Shown here: in pieces, positions 37,742 to 45,310 of the stretch
Layout: every line of letters begins with the position of its first letter
Position numbering within the stretch: the first letter of the stretch is position 1
Assembly: GCA_021203065.1 (NCBI GenBank)
Contig: JAJQBX010000032.1
Location: 372,001 to 436,000 of the forward strand
Reading direction: 5' to 3'
DNA length: 64,000 nt
DNA from: Oscillospiraceae bacterium
GTDB lineage: Bacteria; Bacillota; Clostridia; Oscillospirales; Ruminococcaceae
Translations under genes and position numbers: made by a program
Notes under the pieces: generated by a model
What the model saw: only the letters and a program-made list of their open reading frames with translations
What the model was told of the DNA's origin: nothing
Databases searched by the model: none

Positions 37742-37770
37742 ATTATATCACTTTTGGCTCGGCAAAACAA
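37742..37770 (-). promoter_or_regulatory. Promoter of the pyridoxamine kinase-trmL operon
   Basis: Minus strand TTGTTT-N17-TATAAT with a TGA lead (extended -10). Confidence 0.65.
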
Positions 37771-37837
37771 TCTTTTATGAGTATTTTTTTGAAAACAGTG
37801 CACAATAGAATTACCAAGCCGAAAAGGAGAGATTTTT

Positions 37838-38017
37838 ATGAACATGAACATTCCTTCACTCTGCAAGGGAATCGCTGTGGGCGTGGTGACCGGTGCGGCT
37901 GTATACGCCGTGACGAACGCCACAAAGTCGAACAAGAGAATGGTTAAGTCGAACGCTATGAAAGCTGTCAGGTCTGTAAGCTCGATGCTCGAAGGACTCG
38001 GGTGTATGTTCTCTTAA
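37838..38017 (+). CDS. Small membrane protein, 59 residues, unknown function
   Basis: A short gene beginning MNMNIPSLCKGIAVGVVTGA, with AAGGAG 8 bases before the ATG and a TAA at 38015. A Gly/Ala/Val-rich hydrophobic stretch (GIAVGVVTGAAVYAVT, residues 11-26) is followed by a basic, helical tail (KSNKRMVKSNAMKAVRSV), giving one likely membrane or membrane-surface helix. It looks like a small YtxH-like or spore-associated protein, but I cannot name a family. It faces away from the pyridoxamine kinase gene. The clean ribosome binding site and intact frame support it being real. Confidence 0.7.
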   Translation: MNMNIPSLCKGIAVGVVTGAAVYAVTNATKSNKRMVKSNAMKAVRSVSSMLEGLGCMFS

Positions 38018-38034
38018 CCATCAGTCTGCCCATG

Positions 38035-38064
38035 AAAAGCCGCCGGAGCAATGCTTCCAGCGGC
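38035..38064 (-). terminator. Terminator after the YesL-like gene
   Basis: Minus strand GCCGC ... GCGGC with an inner GGAAGCATTGCTCC hairpin, then TTTTC. It may also serve the convergent small gene. Confidence 0.65.
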
Positions 38065-38073
38065 GTACATATT

Positions 38074-39036
38074 CTATCTGATTGTCTTTTTCTTATTGCC
38101 AGAACCGGATGAGCGAGGAGTGGAGCTGCTGCCCGAATCTTTCTTCGGGAAGAGTCCGCCGCCTTCTTTCTTTTGGGGTGCTTCCTCAAGCTCGGGAGCA
38201 TCAACGAATACTGTTTCTCCGTCCTCATCGACATAGTCGAGCTCAGGGTTGCGCTCGCCTCTTTCATCATAATAGGGCTGGATGACATACTTTCTGATGA
38301 CAGGGTAGCAGTTGAATGCATAGAGGAATGCCATGAATGTCGGAAGTATGATAACTAAGATAGCCGTGTACGGGAAGAAGATAACTACAAGAATCAGAAC
38401 TATTGCAGTGACCACGAGATTTACTACAGAGCTCTTGATGTCGATGGCGGTCAGCAGGAATGAGTTTTTGAGTATCTTCCAGAGTCCCAAGTCGGTCGTG
38501 ACAATGAGGAAGTAGATGTAGAAGTGCATCATCAGGAAGATTACTGAGCAGATGAGGCATACTGCAAACGGGACATAGAAAATATTACTGCTCTCAGACA
38601 TGTTGTAATACATCGGGAATGAAACCGAGACAGCTGAGATAAAGAGCATATCAATAACTCCCATGATTGCGCCCTGCTTGAAGTTGGCTTTGAATGCTCC
38701 CCAGAAATCATGCCACAGGAAAGTCGGCTTTTCTATCGACATATTTCTTGTCAGCTTTGCGACTCCGCATGTCGCAGGACCGATAATGATTCCGCAGAGT
38801 ATTACTATGAGATAGAATGCAAGATAGTAGAGATTTGAATCCTCACTGATAAAGAGCTGCATTACTATTACTCCGGCAAACATCGGCAAAAAGCAGATGA
38901 TGTAGATGAAGTTGAGAAGTATCAGCTTTGAAAAATGCCCGAAATAAAGCTCAAAAAACCTGAAAAACGGCAGCTTCTGATCGGGATTTTTGGGGACACC
39001 CTTGCCCGGCTCTTCGTACTTTGAAAAAAGACCCAT
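38074..39036 (-). CDS. YesL-family (DUF624-like) membrane protein
   Basis: 320 residues with about six hydrophobic helices (LILLNFIYIICFLPMFAGVI; YLAFYLIVILCGIIIGPATC; FAVCLICSVIFLMMHFYIYF; VVNLVVTAIVLILVVIFFPY). The NFIYIICFLP / GPATCGVAKL / RNMSIEKPTFLWHDFWGAF layout fits the YesL/DUF624 family, which is often encoded near carbohydrate transporters and is of unknown function. The C-terminal ~60 residues are charged and disordered (acidic, then Lys/Ser/Gly-rich). ATG at 39036 is chosen (AAAGGA 11 bases before); the ATG at 39048 touches that site. Last gene of the TPR-SpoIIM-YesL run. Confidence 0.75.
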   Translation of the reverse strand: MGLFSKYEEPGKGVPKNPDQKLPFFRFFELYFGHFSKLILLNFIYIICFLPMFAGVIVMQLFISEDSNLYYLAFYLIVILCGIIIGPATCGVAKLTRNMSIEKPTFLWHDFWGAFKANFKQGAIMGVIDMLFISAVSVSFPMYYNMSESSNIFYVPFAVCLICSVIFLMMHFYIYFLIVTTDLGLWKILKNSFLLTAIDIKSSVVNLVVTAIVLILVVIFFPYTAILVIILPTFMAFLYAFNCYPVIRKYVIQPYYDERGERNPELDYVDEDGETVFVDAPELEEAPQKKEGGGLFPKKDSGSSSTPRSSGSGNKKKTIR

Positions 39037-39060
39037 GATTATAAACATCCTTTCGATTCG

Positions 39061-39621
39061 CTAAACCAGTCCGTGGGCATTCATCACACTGAGTGCCAGA
39101 CAGCCGAGTGCGCTGACTACTGCACAGGAGAGAAGATATATGAAAAATCTGAAAATGTACTCTCTGAATTCGTTTGCCATTCCGAGGCGATTTTCAGTTG
39201 TTATCGAGATTGAAAAGTATCCCATCGACATCGAAACGGCGTCTTTTGCCTGAAAAATCAGGATTCCCGATGAGATAACCGAAAACGGCAGGAAGATAAG
39301 AAGCTTTACAAGAGCATCTTCTTCCGCATAGACACATCTTGCAATCAGTCCAAGACCCAAGCCCTTGAACGATACCAATAGCACTTCAAATGGCTGGAAG
39401 ACGGCGCAGAAGCCCATTAGAAAAACTATAATTACAAACGAAGCTGAGCTTATAAAGAACGATAAAAACGACTCAAAGCTGTTTTCCCTGTAGGTAAGAA
39501 AGCTCGTCCCAAGAAAGTCTGAAATCTCGCTATCTGAGAGCTTCATTCCAACCAATGCTCCTGCCGCAATCCCAAGTATAAGTGCAACAATGAGTACGGT
39601 ATCTTTTGTGTCTCTGCTCAT
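39061..39621 (-). CDS. SpoIIM-like (DUF95) membrane protein
   Basis: 186 residues and four to five membrane helices. VLIVALILGIAAGALVGMKL at the N-terminus, the family-like FVIIVFLMGFCAVFQPFEVLLVSFKGLGLG (split across ~77-106), and FFIYLLSCAVVSALGCLALS near the end. Stage II sporulation protein M helps localise the SpoIIDMP complex during engulfment. Whether this is the engulfment protein itself or a vegetative paralogue cannot be told: no spoIID or spoIIP lies nearby, and it sits between a TPR protein and a YesL-like protein. GGAGG precedes the ATG by 8 bases. Confidence 0.75.
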   Translation of the reverse strand: MSRDTKDTVLIVALILGIAAGALVGMKLSDSEISDFLGTSFLTYRENSFESFLSFFISSASFVIIVFLMGFCAVFQPFEVLLVSFKGLGLGLIARCVYAEEDALVKLLIFLPFSVISSGILIFQAKDAVSMSMGYFSISITTENRLGMANEFREYIFRFFIYLLSCAVVSALGCLALSVMNAHGLV

Positions 39622-39633
39622 TCATATCGCCTC

Positions 39634-39656
39634 CTTGTCCATACTATGAGGACAAG
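39634..39656 (-). promoter_or_regulatory. Hairpin touching the spoIIM-like ribosome binding site
   Basis: CTTGTCC-TCATAGTAT-GGACAAG on the minus strand; the 3' arm runs straight into GAGGCG, the Shine-Dalgarno of the next gene, so it could affect translation. Confidence 0.4.
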
Positions 39657-39674
39657 AAAGCAAATATTCTACTA

Positions 39675-40625
39675 TTATGCTGGCTGAACCTCACCCGCAG
39701 AAGCAAGCTCCTCCTGACGCTCCTCTTCTTCAAGAGCATAGGCTGTTTCAATCTTCTTGAGCAGCTTCAGGATGTCCTCACTCTGTCGGGGAGTTTTCCT
39801 GAATTTGCTGAGTGCAACTACTGTCTTTCTGGCGTTATCGTTCTTATGCTGGCGGAGGAAAATAAGACCCAAGTACATTCCCGACCAGACTCTGATTTCG
39901 TTGTTGTGAGACTTGATAAGCGGACGGAAGCCTTTTTCCGCTCCCTCATAGTCCTTCTGAGCGTACAAAAGAAGTGCGCTTACGAATTCCATCTCCGACT
40001 TATCCTTGGCTTTCTCTGCAAATGGAACACCCAAGTCAATCGCAAAGCTTGCGTTCTGGAGATTACCGGTCAATATGAATATGTATGCATAGAGTGCATA
40101 GTAGTGTGCGGCATCTTTGACCTTGAATTTGTCGATGTCGACGTTTCTGAGGAGCTCGAGTGCAGAGTCATAGCGTCTGCCGTCACCATATTCCTTTGCA
40201 AGACACAGGTCGTTGACCGCTTCCAAGTAGCTTCCCTTGAGGTGCTTTTTCTTCTTTTCCAAAAGTGCAAAATACTCAGCTGAATAGCCGGTCTTCCTCA
40301 ACACTTTCTTAGCCTTTGAACGCTGGGAAGAAAGGATCAGCTTTACAAAAAGATATACCACAAGTACAATAAGAGCGATTACTATCATCACGCATGCAAG
40401 GCTCAGTCCAAAGCTGAAATTGTCGGTTATAAACTGTGGCAATTCATTTCCAGCTATTGTTCCGGTGACGACTAATCCGAAGTTCAGAAACGGAAACATG
40501 CTGTATAGCATCGAATCATCAAGAAGCCCCAAGAATGGAGCTGCAAGAAGAAGTGCCCACAGAAACAGAGTAAGGCATATCATCCAGATTTTAAAGTTCT
40601 TTATCTCAGTACGGGTTCTTATCAT
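39675..40625 (-). CDS. Membrane-anchored TPR-repeat protein
   Basis: 316 residues. Two N-terminal membrane helices (IWMICLTLFLWALLLAAPFL; LACVMIVIALIVLVVYLFVK) are followed by a cytoplasmic array of TPR-like helix pairs (~135-300): LAKEYGDGRRYDSALELLRN, YALYAYIFILTGNLQNASFA, LLYAQKDYEGAEKGFRPLI, GLIFLRQHKNDNARKTVVAL. The tail is acidic. ATG at 40625 follows GAGGTG by 9 bases; codons upstream of that lie in the promoter. It is likely a scaffold for the two membrane proteins encoded next to it. No named family recognised. Confidence 0.8.
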   Translation of the reverse strand: MIRTRTEIKNFKIWMICLTLFLWALLLAAPFLGLLDDSMLYSMFPFLNFGLVVTGTIAGNELPQFITDNFSFGLSLACVMIVIALIVLVVYLFVKLILSSQRSKAKKVLRKTGYSAEYFALLEKKKKHLKGSYLEAVNDLCLAKEYGDGRRYDSALELLRNVDIDKFKVKDAAHYYALYAYIFILTGNLQNASFAIDLGVPFAEKAKDKSEMEFVSALLLYAQKDYEGAEKGFRPLIKSHNNEIRVWSGMYLGLIFLRQHKNDNARKTVVALSKFRKTPRQSEDILKLLKKIETAYALEEEERQEELASAGEVQPA

Positions 40626-40679
40626 ATATAAACACCTCATATTCAGCTTCGGCTTTTTGGGCTTTGCCCATTTACAATT

Positions 40680-40708
40680 AGTGTAGCACATTTTTGCGAT
40701 AATTACAA
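40680..40708 (-). promoter_or_regulatory. Promoter of the TPR-SpoIIM-YesL operon
   Basis: Minus strand TTGTAA-N17-TACACT with the AATGTGC lead also found at the FtsX promoters. Confidence 0.6.
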
Positions 40709-40815
40709 CCACTTTTTTTGCTACAAATGGCGTTTTGCAAAATTTCATATTTCCGATAAGGTGTTTTAATGAAAACAAAAGGCATTAAATTTCTTCATAT
40801 TTTCACATTAAATGC

Positions 40816-40844
40816 TTGACAATTTTACGGAGCTATGTTATGAT
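40816..40844 (+). promoter_or_regulatory. Promoter of the MarR-ABC operon 1
   Basis: TTGACA-N17-TATGAT, ~50 bases before the MarR start. CATTAAAT repeats at 40783 and 40806 lie just upstream and could be regulator sites. Confidence 0.75.
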
Positions 40845-40896
40845 TCTAATGTTAAATAGTTTTTATCAAAACTTCATTGAAAGGATAGTGTTATTA

Positions 40897-41352
40897 ATGG
40901 CAAACGCAAGAAAAGAACAATACGAAAAGTGCATCAACCAATTTGCGAGATTTGACCGTCTTCGCCGTCAGCAGATCGACAAGTATGTTGACACTCTCGG
41001 CTTAAGAGGAAGCCAGCATTCTATGCTCATCGAGGCAAGCCGTGATTCAAGACTCTGCCAGAAGGACTTGGCTGAGAAGATGGAAATTTCTCCTGCAGCA
41101 GTAACCGTTACTCTCAAGAAGCTCGAAACTCAGGGCTACATCGAAAGAACCCCCTCTTCCGACGACTCAAGAGTCAACAACATCGCTATCACCTCCAAGG
41201 GCAAGACCATCGTCAAGAAGACCAACGATTTCCTCGCTGTTATCGACGAGACTGCTTTTGAGGGCTTCACCGATGAAGAGATCGCTGCTTTCAGCGGTTA
41301 CATGAAGAGACTTATCGAAAACATAAAGGCTTACGCAAACGCTGAAAATTGA
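40897..41352 (+). CDS. MarR-family transcriptional regulator 1
   Basis: 151 residues with a winged helix-turn-helix: LCQKDLAEKMEISPAAVTVT (recognition helix), then LKKLETQGYIERTPSSDDSR, the classic MarR wing with the conserved D-x-R. The start ATG at 40897 (MANARKEQYEKC) follows AAAGGA at 12 bases; longer frames run back into the promoter. It probably represses its own operon, which carries two ABC exporter genes, and would be released by a drug or toxic metabolite. Confidence 0.93.
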   Translation: MANARKEQYEKCINQFARFDRLRRQQIDKYVDTLGLRGSQHSMLIEASRDSRLCQKDLAEKMEISPAAVTVTLKKLETQGYIERTPSSDDSRVNNIAITSKGKTIVKKTNDFLAVIDETAFEGFTDEEIAAFSGYMKRLIENIKAYANAEN

Positions 41353-41365
41353 GAGGAGCTAACGG

Positions 41366-43105
41366 GTGAAACGCTGGTACAAATATATTAAGCCATATTT
41401 GCCGCTTTTCATCATCACTCCTTTATGTATGCTCGTTGAGGTTTTTGGTGAGGTAATTATCCCGAAGCTGATGGCTATAGTTATCAATCATCAGAATGCG
41501 GGAACACTCACTTTGTCAACATGTATACTTGTTATGCTCGGAATAGTTGTCTGTGCTATCATTATGATGGCTGGTGGTGCTGGCGGCTCCTACTTCGGAG
41601 CCAAGGCGTCGGTCAATTTTGCCTGTGACTTAAGGCAGGATGTATTTGAGAAGGTGCAAACCTTCTCATTTGCAAATATAGACAGATTTTCAACAAGTTC
41701 ATTAGTTACCAGACTGACTAATGATATTACTCAGATGCAGAATTTTGTAAATCAGCTTCTGAGAATGGCTTTCCGTGCTCCGGGAATGATGATTATGGCA
41801 CTGATTATGGCTATAAGCATTAGTCCATCCCTCTCAGCTGTTTTCGCTGTGGCAATTCCCGTACTGCTTTGCAGTGTAGGCTTGATTATCTTCAAAGGCT
41901 TCTCTAAGTTCCAGACTGTTCAGAAAAAGCTTGATGGTCTGAATGCAACTGTTCGTGAAAATGTAACCAACGTAAGAGTCGTAAAAAGCTTTGTAAGAGA
42001 AGAGAGAGAAATCGACAAATTTGGAAAAGCTAATGGTGACTATAAGTCGGCTTCAATGGGTGCTATGAAGATTATGATTTTCATTACTCCTGTCATGACG
42101 CTTATTATGAACGTCACTACCATTTGCATAATCTACTTTGGCGGACAGATTGTTCTTGACATCGACATGCAGGTCGGTGACCTGACTGCATTCATAACCT
42201 ATGCGAGCCAGATTCTTTCATCGCTCATGATGGTTTCCATGCTCCTGATGACTTCTTCAAGAGCACTCGTAAGTGCAAGAAGAATTTCACAGGTTTTGGA
42301 TGAAGATCCAGACATCAACGATGATGACGCTGCTCACAAGGAGCTCACCGTTCAGAACGGCGAGATTGAATTTAAGAACGTCACTTTCCGCTACTACAAA
42401 AATTCTGAGGACAGTGTTCTCACGAATATCAATCTCAAGATTCCTGCCCATTCTACCGTCGGCATTGTCGGCTCAACCGGTTGTGGAAAGACAACCCTCG
42501 TTTCGATGATTGCAAGACTTTATGAGGTAGACGAGGGCGAGGTCTTAGTCGACGGAGTAAACGTCAAGGATTATTCTCTTTACAACCTCCGTGAAGGAAT
42601 CGGAATGGTTCTGCAGAATAACACACTGTTCTCAGGAACTATCGAAGAAAACCTACGCTGGGGCAATGAGAATGCGACTGAGGAAGAGATAAGAGCCGCC
42701 GCACAGAGTGCTCAGGCTGACAAATTCGTCTCTTCGTTCAAGGACGGCTACCAGACTGCTATAGATCAGGGCGGTACTAACGTCTCAGGCGGACAGAAGC
42801 AAAGACTCTGCATTGCCAGAGCGTTGCTCAAGTGCCCTAAGGTTCTTATTCTTGACGACTCTACAAGTGCAGTTGATACTGCAACCGAAGCTCAGATAAG
42901 AAAAGCGTTCAGAAACGAGCTCGCTGACTCTACCAAGATTATCATCGCTCAGAGAATCACTTCTGTAAAGGATGCTGACATGATTATAGTTATGAATGAG
43001 GGTCAGATTTCCGGAATTGGAACGCATGATGAGCTTCTCAATAATAATGAGGCATATCAGGAGATTTATTACTCCCAGAATGACTCAGAAAAGAAGGCGG
43101 TGTAG
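41366..43105 (+). CDS. ABC exporter half-transporter, degenerate-site subunit
   Basis: 579 residues: six membrane helices (~15-300) and one nucleotide-binding domain. Walker A GSTGCGKTT, signature VSGGQKQR, Walker B LILDDSTSAVD, in which the catalytic Glu is Asp. That change marks the degenerate half of a heterodimeric exporter (LmrCD or BmrCD type). GTG start with GAGAGGAG upstream, 13 bases after MarR. The partner gene follows 2 bases later. Confidence 0.92.
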   Translation: MKRWYKYIKPYLPLFIITPLCMLVEVFGEVIIPKLMAIVINHQNAGTLTLSTCILVMLGIVVCAIIMMAGGAGGSYFGAKASVNFACDLRQDVFEKVQTFSFANIDRFSTSSLVTRLTNDITQMQNFVNQLLRMAFRAPGMMIMALIMAISISPSLSAVFAVAIPVLLCSVGLIIFKGFSKFQTVQKKLDGLNATVRENVTNVRVVKSFVREEREIDKFGKANGDYKSASMGAMKIMIFITPVMTLIMNVTTICIIYFGGQIVLDIDMQVGDLTAFITYASQILSSLMMVSMLLMTSSRALVSARRISQVLDEDPDINDDDAAHKELTVQNGEIEFKNVTFRYYKNSEDSVLTNINLKIPAHSTVGIVGSTGCGKTTLVSMIARLYEVDEGEVLVDGVNVKDYSLYNLREGIGMVLQNNTLFSGTIEENLRWGNENATEEEIRAAAQSAQADKFVSSFKDGYQTAIDQGGTNVSGGQKQRLCIARALLKCPKVLILDDSTSAVDTATEAQIRKAFRNELADSTKIIIAQRITSVKDADMIIVMNEGQISGIGTHDELLNNNEAYQEIYYSQNDSEKKAV

Positions 43106-43107
43106 GT

Positions 43108-45042
43108 ATGGCAAGAGATTTAACCGCACTTCAGAAGCAGTATAACAAAGCCGCTGTCGACGGCAAAGGCGGTCCGGGCAGAGGTCCGGGTCCGGGAGGT
43201 CCACCGAGAGGCGGGCGAGACACATCAAGACCTAAAGACACCGGAAAGGTTATCAGAAGGCTTATAGGCTATCTTACACAGTATAAATTCAGGATAGTTC
43301 TGGTTCTATTGTGTATGCTCATAACTACGGTCACTTCCCTGTTCTGCTCATATCTTCTGGCACCTATCATCAACAAGCTGACAGTTGCTGTAACAGGTAA
43401 AGAGCAGGAAATGAGCACGATGGAGAAGCTCGCCGACAACATTCTTAAGAGCATAACTGGTGACTGTGAAGTACTTGAGTACATAGTAAGAGTAGTTCTG
43501 GTTCTTCTGTGCATATATCTTGTTGGTATAGTCACAAACTACCTGCAGTCCCGTATCATGATAACGATTTCGCATAATGCGATTGAGAAGATAAGAAATG
43601 ACCTTTTTGAAAAGCTTCAGGCTCTTCCGATAAGATATTTCGACTCCCACCCGACAGGCGAAATCATGTCAAGGTTCACTAACGATATTGACAACATCGA
43701 TACGATGATCAATAACACGCTTACTTCCCTTATATCGAGTATAATAACACTACTTGGTACGTTTGTCTTCATGATAACAACCAACTGGGTTCTCACGATT
43801 GTGACGATTGTGTTTATTCCGGTATTTGCGTTCGGCGGTTCGGCTATCGCAAAGCGTTCCTCTAAGTACTATACCGGTCAGCAGGCGGCTTTGGGTGCTG
43901 TCAATGGCTACGTTGAAGAGACCATCACCGGTCAGAAGGTTGTAAAGGTCTTCAACCACGAAGAAACAGCAGTAGAAGAGTTCAGCCAGCTTAACGACGA
44001 TATGCGTGACAAGCAGTTCAGAGCGCAGTTCTGGGGCTCTGTGATGGGACCCATCATGGGCAACACCTCTCAGATAGCCTACGGCTTCACAATCGGTGTC
44101 GGCGGCATACTGATGCTCACGGGAAACCTTTCAACCGGTGCTCTGACGGTATTCTCTAACTACTCAAAGGAGTTCTCGCGTCCTATAAACCAGATTTCTC
44201 AGCAGATGTCAACCATCTTTGCAGCACTTGCCGGAGCTGAGAGAGTATTTGAGGTTATGGATTCTCAACCGGAAGTAGCAGATTGCGAGAATGCGCTCAC
44301 CACTCCCATCAAGGGCGAGGTTGTCCTTAAGGATGTTACGTTCGGCTACGTTCCCGAAAAGATCGTCCTCAAGCACATCAGCCTCTGGGCTCATCAGGGA
44401 CAGAAGATTGCGTTTGTAGGCTCTACCGGTGCAGGCAAGACAACTGTCACTAATCTTCTCAACCGCTTCTATGACATCAATTCTGGCGAAATCCTTATTG
44501 ACGGTCACGAGGTTAAGGAGTACAACCGTGAATATCTGAGAAAGAACATCGCAATGGTATTGCAGGACACTCACCTCTTCACAGGAACGGTTATGGAAAA
44601 TATCCGCTATGGCAGACTTGATGCAACTGACGATGAAGTCATCGCCGCCGCAAAGACTGCGAGTGCACACTCATTCATAATGAGGCTTGAGGACGGCTAC
44701 AACACCGTTCTTGAAAGCGATGGAGCTAACCTCTCACAAGGTCAGAGACAGCTTCTGAACATTGCGAGGGCGGCTCTCTCGAAAGCACCGATTCTCGTTC
44801 TCGATGAGGCTACCTCCTCTGTTGATACGAGAACTGAGCGGCATATCGAGCACGGTCTTGACAGACTGATGAAGGGCAGAACGACATTCGTAATTGCCCA
44901 CAGACTTTCAACCGTCCGAAACGCTGAAGCTATCATGGTTCTTGAAGCCGGCGAGATAATCGAACGTGGCAATCACGACGATCTCCTTAAGCTCAAGGGC
45001 AGATACTACGAGCTCTATACCGGCAAGAAAGAGCTTGACTGA
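43108..45042 (+). CDS. ABC exporter half-transporter, canonical-site subunit
   Basis: 644 residues. A Gly/Pro-rich N-terminal segment (KGGPGRGPGPGGPPRGGR, residues ~20-37) precedes six membrane helices and the ATPase. Walker A GSTGAGKTT, signature LSQGQRQ, Walker B LVLDEATSSVD with the catalytic Glu, H-loop IAHRLSTVRN. It forms the pair with the gene just upstream. A multidrug or peptide substrate is likely from the family; the actual substrate is unknown. Confidence 0.93.
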   Translation: MARDLTALQKQYNKAAVDGKGGPGRGPGPGGPPRGGRDTSRPKDTGKVIRRLIGYLTQYKFRIVLVLLCMLITTVTSLFCSYLLAPIINKLTVAVTGKEQEMSTMEKLADNILKSITGDCEVLEYIVRVVLVLLCIYLVGIVTNYLQSRIMITISHNAIEKIRNDLFEKLQALPIRYFDSHPTGEIMSRFTNDIDNIDTMINNTLTSLISSIITLLGTFVFMITTNWVLTIVTIVFIPVFAFGGSAIAKRSSKYYTGQQAALGAVNGYVEETITGQKVVKVFNHEETAVEEFSQLNDDMRDKQFRAQFWGSVMGPIMGNTSQIAYGFTIGVGGILMLTGNLSTGALTVFSNYSKEFSRPINQISQQMSTIFAALAGAERVFEVMDSQPEVADCENALTTPIKGEVVLKDVTFGYVPEKIVLKHISLWAHQGQKIAFVGSTGAGKTTVTNLLNRFYDINSGEILIDGHEVKEYNREYLRKNIAMVLQDTHLFTGTVMENIRYGRLDATDDEVIAAAKTASAHSFIMRLEDGYNTVLESDGANLSQGQRQLLNIARAALSKAPILVLDEATSSVDTRTERHIEHGLDRLMKGRTTFVIAHRLSTVRNAEAIMVLEAGEIIERGNHDDLLKLKGRYYELYTGKKELD

Positions 45043-45051
45043 TAAAGATAC

Positions 45052-45089
45052 AGCATCCGAGGTTTTATACTTCGGATGCTTCTTTTTTT
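45052..45089 (+). terminator. Terminator of the MarR-ABC operon 1
   Basis: AGCATCCGA / TCGGATGCT stem followed by TCTTTTTTT, 10 bases past the ABC stop. Confidence 0.88.
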
Positions 45090-45093
45090 ACAT

Positions 45094-45118
45094 GAAAAAA
45101 GCACCCGAAATGGGTGCT
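45094..45118 (-). terminator. Terminator of tRNA-Ser
   Basis: Minus strand AGCACCC-ATTTC-GGGTGCT, then T5. Confidence 0.85.
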
Positions 45119-45125
45119 GATTTAT

Positions 45126-45215
45126 TGGCGGAGAAAGAGGGATTTGAACCCTCGCGCCGGTAACCCGACCTACTCCCTTAGCAGGGGAGCCCCTTCACCA
45201 CTTGGGTATTTCTCC
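45126..45215 (-). tRNA. tRNA-Ser (anticodon GCT)
   Basis: 90-base cloverleaf with encoded CCA. Acceptor GGAGAAA / TTTCTCC, anticodon stem CTCCC/GGGAG with loop CTGCTAA, a long variable arm typical of tRNA-Ser, and T-loop GGTTCAAATCC. Reads AGC/AGU. Confidence 0.95.
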
Positions 45216-45229
45216 GAGTGACTGTGTTT

Positions 45230-45247
45230 CCTGCCTATTTCGGCAGG
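45230..45247 (-). repeat. Hairpin between promoter and tRNA-Ser
   Basis: CCTGCC-GAAATA-GGCAGG in the 5' leader of the tRNA transcript, possibly a processing signal. Confidence 0.4.
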
Positions 45248-45257
45248 CGACTATATT

Positions 45258-45286
45258 ATTATAGCGACAGTCAGGGCAAAAGTCAA
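45258..45286 (-). promoter_or_regulatory. Promoter of tRNA-Ser
   Basis: Minus strand TTGACT-N17-TATAAT. Confidence 0.8.
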
Positions 45287-45310
45287 GTCTTTTTTTACAT
45301 TTATTTTTCG

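Noticed and set aside
37780-37837. Promoter for the 59-residue membrane protein
   Set aside because: TTGAAA is present but no -10 box lies at a good distance; a sporulation-sigma promoter is possible but I could not recognise one.
44209-44670. 153-residue minus-strand frame inside the ABC exporter gene
   Set aside because: Antisense to the conserved ATPase domain, so an out-of-frame artefact of biased codon use.
41353-45042. The Gly/Pro-rich N-terminus of the second ABC subunit as a separate domain or substrate leader
   Set aside because: It is a short low-complexity segment at a cytoplasmic N-terminus, which is common in such exporters; no protease or leader-peptide motif is present.
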